Below, piece by piece: positions 44,018 through 53,310 of a stretch of DNA of 64,000 nucleotides. Origin of the DNA: Ectobacillus polymachus (GTDB lineage Bacteria; Bacillota; Bacilli; Bacillales; Bacillaceae_G); NCBI RefSeq assembly GCF_048159605.1, contig NZ_JBLREB010000001.1, positions 1,364,001 to 1,428,000 of the forward strand, given 5' to 3'. A program made the position numbers and the translations under genes. Position 1 is the first letter of the stretch; the number at the start of each line of letters is the position of its first letter. The notes beneath the pieces were generated by a model. That model did not search any database, was not told the origin of the DNA, and saw only the letters and a list, made by a program, of their open reading frames with translations.

Positions 44018-44171
44018 GTGAAACTTCCCTCGGTGGGGGTTTTCTCTCATCCCCCACCGAGGGTTAGCCCGACGAATACGGACTTTTACGGGCAGTTGTC
44101 CCCCACTTAGCCTTCTCCGATCTCTCTAAGCCTTGAAGTGGGGGTCTTACTGCCCGTTAAAGCGGGATAAA
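44013..44171 (+). repeat. intact bcr1-like element between the DUF7147 gene and ylbG
   Basis: Flanked by ATAAA at 44013-44017 and 44167-44171. Interior is nearly identical to the copies at 15637-15796 and 41828-41985. The first hairpin CCCTCGGTGGGGG/CCCCCACCGAGGG is perfect. The second is ACGGGCAG...CTGCCCGT around CCCCCACTT...AAGTGGGGG. 159 bases. Convergent neighbours on both sides; the best-preserved copy in the window. Confidence 0.88.
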
Positions 44172-44223
44172 AACACAAAATGGACCATTATACATAATAT
44201 AATAGTCCATACTGAATTACCTT

Positions 44224-44496
44224 CTATTCTATTTTATAATCATACTCTTTTGCACGATCTGGTTTTGTATTTTCAAATTCAGTCTTTACATATGGACGGT
44301 ATGACTGCTCTAGTTTTTTAACAAAAGGTAATTGTTCAAGCTTTGACATGACAAAACCAATTTGATCCATGTCACAATAAAGAACAACATACTTAAACCT
44401 ACGTGATATGTAATGTATATTACCATATTTACGAAGAAGCTTTGCATGTTTTAACGAATGCAAATATATAATTATACCTTGTCTTTGTCCAAACAT
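44224..44496 (-). CDS. ylbG: DUF2129 family protein YlbG
   Basis: A 90-residue protein of the UPF0298/DUF2129 family, starting MFGQRQGIIIYLHSLKHAKLL. The alternating basic, hydrophobic pattern and YRPYVKTEFENTKPDRAKEYDYK at the end are typical. Always next to ylbF. Role unknown. Confidence 0.92.
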   Translation of the reverse strand: MFGQRQGIIIYLHSLKHAKLLRKYGNIHYISRRFKYVVLYCDMDQIGFVMSKLEQLPFVKKLEQSYRPYVKTEFENTKPDRAKEYDYKIE

Positions 44497-44610
44497 ACGA
44501 TTCTCCTCTTTGTATATATAATGATCATGTCCCTCAATCGTTGAAATGGTTTACAAATTTTTTAATTGTATCTGTTTTCGAAACTATGAATAAAAGGGGG
44601 ACTTATGCAG

Positions 44611-45057
44611 TCACCCCGTTTTCTGACAACTACAGCCAGTACCACAGCCTCCACAGCCTCCTGCAGAGTCAAAGAATGGGTTACCGGTAGGTACTTTAAT
44701 AGAAGGTGAAATTTCCTTTCCAATAATCATACTTATTTCATCTAATAGCTTTTGTAAATGGTTCTCTGCCATTTTGAATGCTACTATTGTGTCATGTAAA
44801 TCAACTTCTCTTTTTATTTCACGGATTTGCTTTTTTATCATTTTGTAATCCGGATGATACTTTCCAAACCGCTGTACTTCTTCGTATCTTTCTTTCATTG
44901 CAACAAATTTTTGAATAAGAGCTTGTGCCTCCTTGTCGCATTTTAAGGCAGCAAGACTTTGTCTATATGTCATCGCAAGCTCGGATTGTATAATCATACG
45001 GGACAATTGATCCGTTTCATCTAATACTCGAACGCTTTCTAGCGTAGCAATTATCAT
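44611..45057 (-). CDS. ylbF: RicF (YlbF), regulator of RNase Y
   Basis: Subunit of the RicA-RicF-RicT (YmcA-YlbF-YaaT) complex, which binds Fe-S clusters and promotes RNase Y maturation of operon mRNAs; needed for competence, sporulation and biofilms in B. subtilis. Start ATG 45057 (MIIATLESVRVLDETDQL) behind AGGAGGTCTCCAT gives 148 residues. A longer frame has no ribosome site. The helical body is followed by the cysteine tail GGCGGCGTGCSC, the likely cluster ligands. Confidence 0.94.
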   Translation of the reverse strand: MIIATLESVRVLDETDQLSRMIIQSELAMTYRQSLAALKCDKEAQALIQKFVAMKERYEEVQRFGKYHPDYKMIKKQIREIKREVDLHDTIVAFKMAENHLQKLLDEISMIIGKEISPSIKVPTGNPFFDSAGGCGGCGTGCSCQKTG

Positions 45058-45235
45058 ATGGAGACCTCCTTGTAAAAAACTTAAGAGAAGCAAGCATATA
45101 TGTTTATATTGCTCCACCATTTATATACTTTAGCTGCTGATCCATTATCTACTTGCATCACTACTATATATATTAATTATCATAACATATTTAGAGGCGA
45201 AGTCATAATACAACTACTTCATACTTCCTCATCGG

Positions 45236-45808
45236 TTACACTTGAATATGCTCTGCAACATTATATCTTTCGATTTGCCATGACTTATTATGATAAGAAA
45301 TAAAGTTTGCACATGCATTTTCTAAAGGCATGTTAAACGTGATTTCATTTGGAGAAATTGCATGTAACATGGCTTTAATTGCATGAGAATGTGCAACGAT
45401 GATAATCCTCTTTCCATCAAAACGTTCAGCAATATGGCAAAGACCCGAGAAACATCGATTTACAATTTCTTCATCCGTTTCCATTCCATTCACATTTCCA
45501 GATGCAATAAGATGTCTAACGTTAGAAACATGCTTACCAGACACTTCACCAAAACTTCTTTCTACAAATCGTTCATCTATATGGACAGTATCAATCCCTG
45601 CTTTATCTGCAATAATTTTCGCAGTTTCATAGGCTCGTACAAGCGGGCTGCTGACGATGGCATCCCATTCTTGTTTTTGCAACAGCGATGCACTTTGCAT
45701 TGCTTGCATTCTTCCTACTTCATTCAATGGAATATCTTCTCTTCCTTGAATGATGCCTTGAAAGTTCCAATCGGTTTGTCCATGTCGTACTAAACATATG
45801 TCCGTCAT
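45236..45808 (-). CDS. histidine phosphatase family protein (phosphoglycerate-mutase-like)
   Basis: 190 residues with the histidine-phosphatase signature CLVRHGQTDWN (His9 as phosphohistidine), ERSFGEVSGK, and the second histidine in IIIVAHSHAIKAML. The family includes broad-specificity phosphatases such as PhoE/YhfR. Substrate unknown. The gene is not in the B. subtilis ylb order as I remember it. Confidence 0.88.
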   Translation of the reverse strand: MTDICLVRHGQTDWNFQGIIQGREDIPLNEVGRMQAMQSASLLQKQEWDAIVSSPLVRAYETAKIIADKAGIDTVHIDERFVERSFGEVSGKHVSNVRHLIASGNVNGMETDEEIVNRCFSGLCHIAERFDGKRIIIVAHSHAIKAMLHAISPNEITFNMPLENACANFISYHNKSWQIERYNVAEHIQV

Positions 45809-45876
45809 GTTATAAGCTCCTTTTTTTAAAATGTAGTTATATTGTATCAGAACTTTAACATGACGGATATGGATAA

Positions 45877-46119
45877 TTACTGGTTTTGCTGTTTCATATA
45901 TTGAAACATTTCAATCATAATGCTTGTCATAGCAAGCTGATTTTGAAACTTTGCAACGCGATCAGGAATCGTTTTCCGATAATATTGCATCGCCGCGAGC
46001 TCAAACGCCCCGCGCTCATCCGGATTACGCGACAGCTTTCGATACCAATAAGGCTGCTCTCGGATAAACGACTGCAAATCCTCACGAGATTGCAGATATA
46101 GAGCGAGCTCCTTTCTCAT
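45877..46119 (-). CDS. ylbE: YlbE-like protein
   Basis: An 80-residue protein starting MRKELALYLQSREDLQSFIR behind GGAGGGGTAGC (ATG 46119); a longer frame without ribosome site overlaps ylbD. QPYWYRKLSRNP is the family hallmark. Role unknown, usually beside ylbD. A 10-base gap to ylbD indicates an operon. Confidence 0.88.
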   Translation of the reverse strand: MRKELALYLQSREDLQSFIREQPYWYRKLSRNPDERGAFELAAMQYYRKTIPDRVAKFQNQLAMTSIMIEMFQYMKQQNQ

Positions 46120-46129
46120 GCTACCCCTC

Positions 46130-46543
46130 CTAATCCTTTTGGAAGAAAAACGGATTATTTTGTTGTTCTGTTTGTTTTGTCTCCGTTGCATTCGTTCCTT
46201 TGAACTGCTGCATGACCTGCTGTACACTTCCAATTGCGTTTGTTACATTGGTGATATGATATTGAACTTGATCCATGTCGATGTTTTTTATGAGTGATAT
46301 CATCTGCCCCATGATATTATTAGATTCTACTCCGTTCTCTTTTGCAGCGGCTACATTAGAATGAGGATTCTCACTATATGCATCCCATATTGCATCATTT
46401 TCACCAAGTAAATACCATTCCTCATAAAATTGCTGCCACGTTTTTTCACCACTTCGAACAGATTGAATCAGTTTCGGATGACTTCGAACAAATTCTTTAA
46501 ATTTCACAATGGAAGGATGAAGTTTCTTCACCGTCATAGTCAT
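46130..46543 (-). CDS. ylbD: spore coat protein YlbD
   Basis: A 137-residue coat protein family member. It starts MTMTVKKLHPSIVKFKEFVR at ATG 46543 behind GAGGTGAGCATA. WQQFYEEWYLLGENDAIWD is conserved, followed by a low-complexity Gln/Asn tail (TEQQNNPFFFQ). B. subtilis YlbD is a minor coat protein. Confidence 0.88.
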   Translation of the reverse strand: MTMTVKKLHPSIVKFKEFVRSHPKLIQSVRSGEKTWQQFYEEWYLLGENDAIWDAYSENPHSNVAAAKENGVESNNIMGQMISLIKNIDMDQVQYHITNVTNAIGSVQQVMQQFKGTNATETKQTEQQNNPFFFQKD

Positions 46544-46617
46544 TATGCTCACCTCACTCCCTACATTGTAAGAAAAAAAGAGGCGCATGGTTCGCCCATT
46601 TTAGGCGAATCCTGCCC

Positions 46618-47643
46618 CTACTTCAAAATAAAATCCTGTGTATAATATTTATCGTTAACACCAATGCCAATCGCTGTAAATTCTCCATCCAATAAATTTT
46701 TTCGATGACCCTCGCTGTTTAACCAACCTTGTACAGCTGCGACTCCATCCGGGTAATTAGAAGCAATATTTTCACCCGCTAAACGGAATGTAACATTTCC
46801 TTGATGTAACCGATCCCCAAGCGATCCATATCTCGGAGAATCGTGTGAAAAGTAGTTCTGATCATGCATATCTTTACTATGCAAATAAGCAACCTGTGAG
46901 GTTTGATCGTCCCATTTTAATAGAGGGAGATTATGACGCAAACGAATAATATTTGTTGTATCTAAAATTTGCTTCGCATTTCCTTGTTCAATCTTTTGTA
47001 ATTGCTCACCTGATATTTGCGTAGGCTGAATGAGTGCTCCTGTATAAATAAGCTGATATGGTCGTTCCTTTAAAAGGGTATCATCATCTAAATAACGAAT
47101 CCCAACAAGCTCCTTCGTAAAGGTATCGAAATAAAGCTGTGACCATCCGTTTTCAACTGAAATAAGCGGGTCCTGCCTAACATCTTGTTCTGATAGTTCA
47201 AATTGGTAAGAATTTTTACTTCGACCTACCGATAATTCAGACGAAAACGAAGCTTGTTTGGAAACATCTGTATATGATTCTCCAATATGGAATGGAGAAA
47301 TGTCTACATTTTGTCCCCCAACATAAATGGTAACTATTTTTTCATTTTGTATACCAAACTGCACATAATGATTTAAATCTTGATTATACACCCACCACTC
47401 ATAATCGTAAGCAGACGGATCAATTCGAGCAGGCTCGCCAAATTGTGCTAACAAGTTTTCGCTATTTTCACCTAGGAATTTTGCTATATTAGTAGATGAC
47501 GCTTGTTCCACCTTTTGAATTGATTTTGTACTTTTTTTAGGAGTATTTTGTTGTAGTATGTACTGATTAATAATAAGCTTTCCATACAAACTGACAACTA
47601 TGATAAGCACAGTTAAAAGTGCAATGTGGAGAAGTTTTTTCAA
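46618..47643 (-). CDS. ylbC: CAP-domain secreted or membrane protein YlbC
   Basis: 341 residues with an N-terminal signal-anchor helix (about 4-24), a CAP-associated N-terminal domain (LAQFGEPARIDPSAYDYEWW, about 65-84) and a C-terminal SCP/CAP domain. The latter has TNIIRLRHNLPLLKWD, HDSPRYGSLGDRLHQ and GHRKNLLDGEFTAIGIG. CAP proteins of Bacillus are extracellular; function unknown. A small hairpin with arms TTCGCC/GGCGAA lies at 46592-46608. Confidence 0.9.
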   Translation of the reverse strand: MKKLLHIALLTVLIIVVSLYGKLIINQYILQQNTPKKSTKSIQKVEQASSTNIAKFLGENSENLLAQFGEPARIDPSAYDYEWWVYNQDLNHYVQFGIQNEKIVTIYVGGQNVDISPFHIGESYTDVSKQASFSSELSVGRSKNSYQFELSEQDVRQDPLISVENGWSQLYFDTFTKELVGIRYLDDDTLLKERPYQLIYTGALIQPTQISGEQLQKIEQGNAKQILDTTNIIRLRHNLPLLKWDDQTSQVAYLHSKDMHDQNYFSHDSPRYGSLGDRLHQGNVTFRLAGENIASNYPDGVAAVQGWLNSEGHRKNLLDGEFTAIGIGVNDKYYTQDFILK

Positions 47644-47826
47644 TCTATATTCCTCCTGTAAGAACTTTACCTTGAAAAATCACTTTAAAAACCCATTTTC
47701 AATATACCATATTTAATAGGATTACGACGATATGCAACAGCTCCTGTCGATGAGATCATATTGCGAATGTACACACTTCATATTATTATAAAAATATGGA
47801 TATTTTTACCAAAAAGGAGTGATATT

Positions 47827-48177
47827 GTGCAATTTGAACATACCGAAATCAATCAATACGTCATTGAATTTGACAGATTACAAGACATCATGAAAGAATA
47901 CGGATTTATTTTAGCAGGTCAATGGGATTATGAGCGAGTAACCTTTGATTATAAATTCACTATAGATACTGATTATTACTTGCGAATTCAAGGCGAGGCG
48001 ATTGAAGGTGAAATCGGAAGTAATGATGCGATTGTAAAACTACGGACTCCAATACTTGGTAAACACTATTATCCACATGGAGTAGAATATGATGAGACAT
48101 TTCCAGACTCATTAATTGAACGTTGCAACGATCTTCTTCAAAGGGTAAGCAAATCCCTTACAGCGCTTGAAACCTAG
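47827..48177 (+). CDS. ylbA: YugN-family protein (YlbA)
   Basis: A 116-residue YugN-like protein. The GTG at 47827 behind AAAGGAGTGATATT is the right start; the upstream extension encodes no family residues. GQWDYERVTFDYKF and the C-terminal HYYPHGVEYDETFP are family-like. Function unknown. Between convergent ctaG and ylbC. Confidence 0.87.
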   Translation: MQFEHTEINQYVIEFDRLQDIMKEYGFILAGQWDYERVTFDYKFTIDTDYYLRIQGEAIEGEIGSNDAIVKLRTPILGKHYYPHGVEYDETFPDSLIERCNDLLQRVSKSLTALET

Positions 48178-48190
48178 TAAGGAAATGTTC

Positions 48191-48213
48191 TATCAGGGGG
48201 TACTCCCCTGATA
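48191..48213. terminator. hairpin between ylbA and ctaG
   Basis: Perfect 9-bp arms TATCAGGGG/CCCCTGATA round GTACT, between two convergent genes. No T run on either strand, so a weak terminator or mRNA-end stabiliser. Confidence 0.55.
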
Positions 48214-48225
48214 GATACACCCCCG

Positions 48226-49137
48226 TTATGTTCCTCTATTTTCAGATACATAGGTAGGAAACCCTTCAGCTTCTTTCTTCTTTTCGTTTTTCACCCACCG
48301 GGAAAAAACATATCCAATTACTACTATATATACAAATTCTTGCATTATTTTCATGATAACTCCTCCCGCCTGTTGGTCCTCAAGGGGAGATATCCCATAA
48401 AAAAATGACGGCCCAGAGATTCCAAGAGATGTTAATGTTCCTAATGGAACACACAACTCCATTGCTCGCATAAAAGCCTGCGGATTTGTATACGTTGCAT
48501 ATAATGGCTGACTTGCAAAAATGATAAGGGCGCATGCTGGGGTAAGTAGCAAACCATTAGCAAACATATAACCTATTTTCTGCAAGTCACTTAACGATTG
48601 AAAGGAAGGAAGAGGATTCAAAACAGGCCACCACATCATAAATGAAGTGAAAAATAATACTACAAGCGAAATGCTATGCAAAAGCTGACTTTGCTTTACA
48701 ACATCAAAGATGAATGGCAGATGATACATAGAAAGTAATCCATTGAATAAAAAGAGAGCAAATAATGGTTTGGTAAGTATACGTAACACATTTCCTACGA
48801 CTTTATGTGACACAATTGTTTGCAATAACCAAGCAGGTAATCCCAATAAAAGAAGAGGAGGTACGACTAAAAACATGACGGCCATTTCTGTCATATGAAC
48901 ACTAAATAGGATATGACCGATCACATCGATTGGACTACCCGAAACCGCATACAAGAAAATAATTCCAATAGTGAAACAAAAAAGTTGTTTTTTACTGACA
49001 CGCTCACTTTCTATAAATTTACCGCGGAGTGGTCCAATCAACAGATAATACATCAGAAGAATACCAAATAGAAAAAGAGCAAATAATGGGCTCCATAGCG
49101 CTTGAAATCCAAGCATTGCAATTGCATTCATACTCAC
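48226..49137 (-). CDS. ctaG: cytochrome c oxidase assembly factor CtaG
   Basis: Caa3-oxidase assembly protein of 303 residues with seven or so helices, of the CtaG_Bac type. It keeps MTEMAVMFLVVPPLLLLGLP and the conserved histidines in HILFSVHMTEM and MYHLPFIFD. Last gene of ctaBCDEFG. Required for active caa3 oxidase in B. subtilis. Confidence 0.93.
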   Translation of the reverse strand: MSMNAIAMLGFQALWSPLFALFLFGILLMYYLLIGPLRGKFIESERVSKKQLFCFTIGIIFLYAVSGSPIDVIGHILFSVHMTEMAVMFLVVPPLLLLGLPAWLLQTIVSHKVVGNVLRILTKPLFALFLFNGLLSMYHLPFIFDVVKQSQLLHSISLVVLFFTSFMMWWPVLNPLPSFQSLSDLQKIGYMFANGLLLTPACALIIFASQPLYATYTNPQAFMRAMELCVPLGTLTSLGISGPSFFYGISPLEDQQAGGVIMKIMQEFVYIVVIGYVFSRWVKNEKKKEAEGFPTYVSENRGT

Positions 49138-49291
49138 TCTCTCCTTACCTTTATTAGATTTAATAAAGAACGTATTCCAAGCTACCCATTCTTATAAGGA
49201 GAAACTACCCACTACAGAGAGTTACCTATGGACCGGGCAGTTCCTGAAATAAGGCTCTTAACTACGCGTTCATACAGGGAGATGATGTTAG

Positions 49292-49621
49292 TTAAATCCA
49301 AACGATTGTCGCAAATGCTAATACAGTTAGTAATCCTATAAACAAGGCGGTATACAAAAATACAATTGCAGTCTGATGACCTCTTTGATTCATATGCATA
49401 AAGTAGTAAAGCTGAAACAATACTTGCACACAAGCAAGCAACAATATGAATGGAACAGAAAATATTTTAGGAAAAATAGTCGGATATGCTACTGCAAAAA
49501 AGGAGGAAAGGGTCAAAAATATCATGAGAGAGAATGTTACCATGACATGTTTCATTTCCTCTTTGCTTCTTTTTTTATAAAAAGCATCTACCTTTACGTT
49601 ACTTCTATGCGATTCATTCAT
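49292..49621 (-). CDS. ctaF: cytochrome c oxidase subunit IVB (CtaF)
   Basis: Small membrane subunit of 109 residues, three helices. Starts MNESHRSNVKVDAFYKKRSK at ATG 49621 behind GGTGGGATAAGA. LLACVQVLFQLYYFMHMNQRG is the family-conserved second helix. Two bases separate it from ctaE. A 154-base non-coding gap precedes ctaG. Confidence 0.93.
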   Translation of the reverse strand: MNESHRSNVKVDAFYKKRSKEEMKHVMVTFSLMIFLTLSSFFAVAYPTIFPKIFSVPFILLLACVQVLFQLYYFMHMNQRGHQTAIVFLYTALFIGLLTVLAFATIVWI

Positions 49622-49623
49622 TC

Positions 49624-50244
49624 TTATCCCACCATTCCCATTAAATATACAACGGTGAAAATAAACACCCATACTACATCAATAAAGTGCCAATACAACG
49701 ATGCTACATAATACTTTGGGGCAGTATAAAGTGTTACGCCGCGCCAAGCATTTCGCAATACTAACGTTGTAATCCAGAGAAGACCAAATAAAACGTGTAA
49801 ACCATGGGTCCCAACTAGTGTGTAAAAGGCTGAACCAAATGCGCTACTTTTTATCGTAAAGGAAAAAGAATGTACATAATGATTAAATTCATATATTTCC
49901 AAGCTTAAGAAGCCTGCACCTAGAAGAATGGTAATCACAAACCACCACTGCATCTTTACAAATTGTGCGTTTCTCATAAAGTATATGGCATACGCACTCG
50001 TTAAACTACTCGTAAGAAGGAGCATCGTTGCCGTAAAAACGAGTGGTAACTCAAACATTTCCTTCGCCGACGGTCCGCCATTCGTAGAATTGTGCAGTGC
50101 AAAAAAAGTTGCAAAGAGACAAGCAAATAACACTGTCTCTCCTCCTAAAAACAGCCAAAACCCAATAAATTTATTTTTCCCCTCTAATGTGGCCTTCTCA
50201 GGTTCAATAGGAAACGGCTCGGTTCTCTCCTTTACATTCGTCAC
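49624..50244 (-). CDS. ctaE: cytochrome c oxidase subunit III (CtaE)
   Basis: 206 residues, five helices of the subunit III fold. NKFIGFWLFLGGETVLFACL is at the first helix and TLVGTHGLHVLFGLLWI later. The GTG start lies in a GTGA overlap with the ctaD stop. Confidence 0.96.
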   Translation of the reverse strand: MTNVKERTEPFPIEPEKATLEGKNKFIGFWLFLGGETVLFACLFATFFALHNSTNGGPSAKEMFELPLVFTATMLLLTSSLTSAYAIYFMRNAQFVKMQWWFVITILLGAGFLSLEIYEFNHYVHSFSFTIKSSAFGSAFYTLVGTHGLHVLFGLLWITTLVLRNAWRGVTLYTAPKYYVASLYWHFIDVVWVFIFTVVYLMGMVG

Positions 50245-52100
50245 ACGATCGCCTCCCCTTGTTTCTCCAATTCTTCCTTATGAATATGATAGCCATGATC
50301 ATCTCGAATCGATCGCAGCAGCATACTTCCAAACGTTATCGCCAAACCAATGAATGCGATAACTACAAAGAGAAGTTGTTTACCACCTTGCATATAAAGG
50401 GCTCCGAATGCGGCGACAAACAATCCAAATGAAATAGTAAATGGAAGAATCGACGAATTAGGCATATGAATATCACCAATTGGTTCTGCTGGAGTAAGTT
50501 CAGTATGACCTTCCATTTTTTCAATCCACAATGCATCTAAGCCACGAACAAATGGAAGCTGTTTAAAATTATAATGCGGTGTTGGGACAGGTAAGGACCA
50601 TTCTAAGGTACGTCCATCCTTCCATGCATCTTGCGTTACCTTTTTGCTAGAAGCTGTTGTTTTTACAATATTAAACAAAAGAATCAGTGTTCCAACACCC
50701 ATAAATGCAGCTCCAACCGAACTAATAAAATTCCCAGTTTCTAATCCTTGACCCGGTAAATAGGTAAAATAGCGTCTTGGCATTCCGATTAGACCTAGAA
50801 AATGTTGGATAAAGAAGGTTAAATGAAATCCAATGAAAAACAGCCAAAATGTTATTTTACCTAAGCGTTCATCAAGCATTTTACCGAAAATAAGCGGCCA
50901 CCAATAATGGGTTCCTGCTAAAATTCCAAACACAACGCCGCCTACTATTACATAATGGAAATGTGCAACTACGAAGTACGTATCATGAAATTGGTAATCC
51001 GCTGGAGCGGATGCCAGCATAACTCCTGTTACTCCTCCCATAACAAAGGATGGAATGAATGCAACAGCATAAAGCATCGGAACAGTAAAAGTAAGGGACC
51101 CACCCCACATCGTAAAAAGCCAGTTGAAGATTTTTATCCCTGTAGGAACTGCAATTGCCATTGTAGCAACCGAAAAGATTGCATTCGCAACAGGTCCAAG
51201 CCCCGTAGTAAACATATGATGAACCCACACCATAAAGCCTAAAAATCCAATTAATACCGTGGCAAATACCATCGTAGAGTAGCCAAATAATCTTTTCTTT
51301 GAAAAGGTAGCAAAAACCTCTGAAAAAATACCGAATGCAGGAAGAATGAGAATGTATACTTCAGGATGACCAAAAATCCAAAATAGATGTTCCCAAATAA
51401 TTGTGTTGCCGCCAAGCGCAGGTACAAAAAAGGATGTGCCGAAGAGACGGTCGAGCATAAGCATAAATAATCCGACAGTTAGAGGAGGAAATGCAAATAA
51501 GATGAGAGCGGATGCCACAAATGTGGTCCAGGTAAATAACGGCATACGCATATAAGTCATTCCAGGAGCTCGCATATTTATTATCGTAACGAGAAAATTA
51601 ATTCCAGCAATCAAGGTTCCAATACCGGATACTTGTAAGCCTAGTATATAAAAATCCACACCATGATTTTTGGCAGACAATACCAAGGAAGAATATGCGG
51701 TCCAGCCAGCATTTGGGGCTCCTCCTAAAAACCAGCTGGCATTTAAAAATACCCCGCCAAAAAAGAATAGCCAAAAGCCAAGCGAATTTAGAAAAGGAAA
51801 TGCTACGTCACGAGCACCGATTTGAAGAGGAACTGCTGCATTCATCATTGCAAATAAGAGAGGCATTGCTGCTAAAAAAATCATTGTCGTACCATGCATG
51901 GTCAACATTTGATCATAGGCTTCACCAACAAGAAATTTGTTATTCGGAAATAACAATTGATAACGAATCAATGTGGCTTCTATTCCGCCAACAAGAAAGA
52001 ATAATCCTCCAGCAAGTAAATAAAGAATAGCAATTTTCTTATGGTCTACCGTTGTCATGTAGTCCCAAAGAACGCTTTTTTCCTTCGCTATTGTACTCAC
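50241..52100 (-). CDS. ctaD: cytochrome c oxidase subunit I (CtaD)
   Basis: Heme a/a3-CuB subunit of caa3 oxidase, 619 residues, with twelve core helices plus extra C-terminal ones. GTG 52100 (MSTIAKEKSVLWDYMTTVDH) behind GGGGGAAATAG is the start; a longer frame would overlap ctaC. Ligands visible: MLTMHGTTMIF (heme a), FGHPEVYILILPAFG (CuB His and Tyr), VHHMFTTG, and HFHYVIVGG (heme a3 and a). Confidence 0.98.
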   Translation of the reverse strand: MSTIAKEKSVLWDYMTTVDHKKIAILYLLAGGLFFLVGGIEATLIRYQLLFPNNKFLVGEAYDQMLTMHGTTMIFLAAMPLLFAMMNAAVPLQIGARDVAFPFLNSLGFWLFFFGGVFLNASWFLGGAPNAGWTAYSSLVLSAKNHGVDFYILGLQVSGIGTLIAGINFLVTIINMRAPGMTYMRMPLFTWTTFVASALILFAFPPLTVGLFMLMLDRLFGTSFFVPALGGNTIIWEHLFWIFGHPEVYILILPAFGIFSEVFATFSKKRLFGYSTMVFATVLIGFLGFMVWVHHMFTTGLGPVANAIFSVATMAIAVPTGIKIFNWLFTMWGGSLTFTVPMLYAVAFIPSFVMGGVTGVMLASAPADYQFHDTYFVVAHFHYVIVGGVVFGILAGTHYWWPLIFGKMLDERLGKITFWLFFIGFHLTFFIQHFLGLIGMPRRYFTYLPGQGLETGNFISSVGAAFMGVGTLILLFNIVKTTASSKKVTQDAWKDGRTLEWSLPVPTPHYNFKQLPFVRGLDALWIEKMEGHTELTPAEPIGDIHMPNSSILPFTISFGLFVAAFGALYMQGGKQLLFVVIAFIGLAITFGSMLLRSIRDDHGYHIHKEELEKQGEAIV

Positions 52101-52129
52101 CCTATTTCCCCCTTTGCTCATATCAACCG

Positions 52130-53170
52130 TCATTTCGTTTTTAAGCTTAATAAATAAGCTGTTAATGCATCTACTTGTTGATCATTCAAAGTCCCGTATT
52201 TACCAGTCATTGCATTTCCTGGTTTTATACTTCCGGGATCCTTCAACCAATTTTTGATGTTATCAGCGTTATTATCTAACACGCCAGCTACCATATCGCG
52301 ATCTCCAAAATTCGCTAGATTGGGAGCTATGCGTGCTGCGGGAGGTCTGCTATCATTTGCATCAACAGCATGGCAAGCTGCGCAGCTTTTTTGAAAAATT
52401 TGTTGTCCCTCTTGAGCTACGGCCGTAGAAGGCTGCTTCTTTCCGTCTTGCTGCTTCATAGCGGCGAGCCAGTTTTTGAATTCGCTTTCACTTACAGCTT
52501 TCACCTTAAACTGCATCAACGCATGGGACGGGCCGCAAAATTCTGTACAAAAGCCATTGTATGTTCCAGCTTGATCTGCTTGTATCCACATTTTATTTGT
52601 ATTATCGGGATTGTTATCCATTTTTCCTGCGAGAGATGGAACCCAGAAGGAGTGTTTGATGTCAGCGCCTTTTAAATTCAAGTACACTTTTTTTCCAGTA
52701 GGAATGACTAGGTCTTGCGAGGTTATGATTTTATCAGATGGATATGCGAATTCCCACCAGTAAAGCCTAGCTGTTACATCAATGACAAGAGTATCACCAT
52801 TTGGCTGCTGGGCAGGTCTCACATCGGCAAGTTTGAACGTATATGTAACGGTTGGTATAGCTAAAATAATGAGGAGAAGAATTGGAATGATGGTCCAAAT
52901 GATTTCAAGCTTATTATTACCTTCAACTTGCTCTGGTACTACATGTTCCATGCCTTTCTTTCGGCGAAATCGAATGAGAACATAAATGAAAATAGCAGTA
53001 ACTACAATAACAACTCCTACCATAATTGCACTCGATAACAATAATAAATCATATTGCATCTTTGCTGCTTCGCCTTTTGGAATTAACGTTGATTGAAAGT
53101 CTTTACCGCATGCACTTAGCAGTAAAGCCATAACGGAAACGAACAAAATCAGTCGCCGCTTTTTCTTCAT
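52130..53170 (-). CDS. ctaC: cytochrome c oxidase subunit II with fused cytochrome c (CtaC)
   Basis: 346-residue lipoprotein: signal with lipobox LLSACG (cleaved before Cys21 by LspA), two helices, then the CuA domain (WWEFAYPSDK, HSFWVPSLAGK, FCTEFCGPSHALM). The C-terminal cytochrome c carries the CAACH heme site (about 265) and axial Met candidates in GNAMTGKYG. This makes the oxidase of caa3 type. Confidence 0.97.
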   Translation of the reverse strand: MKKKRRLILFVSVMALLLSACGKDFQSTLIPKGEAAKMQYDLLLLSSAIMVGVVIVVTAIFIYVLIRFRRKKGMEHVVPEQVEGNNKLEIIWTIIPILLLIILAIPTVTYTFKLADVRPAQQPNGDTLVIDVTARLYWWEFAYPSDKIITSQDLVIPTGKKVYLNLKGADIKHSFWVPSLAGKMDNNPDNTNKMWIQADQAGTYNGFCTEFCGPSHALMQFKVKAVSESEFKNWLAAMKQQDGKKQPSTAVAQEGQQIFQKSCAACHAVDANDSRPPAARIAPNLANFGDRDMVAGVLDNNADNIKNWLKDPGSIKPGNAMTGKYGTLNDQQVDALTAYLLSLKTK

Positions 53171-53231
53171 CCAAGCAACCCCACCTTTTTATTAAATTTT
53201 TACTCTTTCTTCCCCATATACATGAGTGTAA

Positions 53232-53281
53232 TTTAGGCACCTTTCAAGAGGGATATTAATCCCTACTGAAAGGTGCCTAAA
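53232..53281. terminator. long inverted repeat between ctaB and ctaC
   Basis: Arms TTTAGGCACCTTTCA/TGAAAGGTGCCTAAA plus an inner AGGGAT/ATCCCT stem around ATTA. It lies in the 140-base interval between ctaB and ctaC of one operon, and there is no strong T run. It may be a partial terminator or an RNA processing or stability element. Confidence 0.65.
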
Positions 53282-53310
53282 CTATTAAATAAAAAGGAAT
53301 TGAAGGCTTT

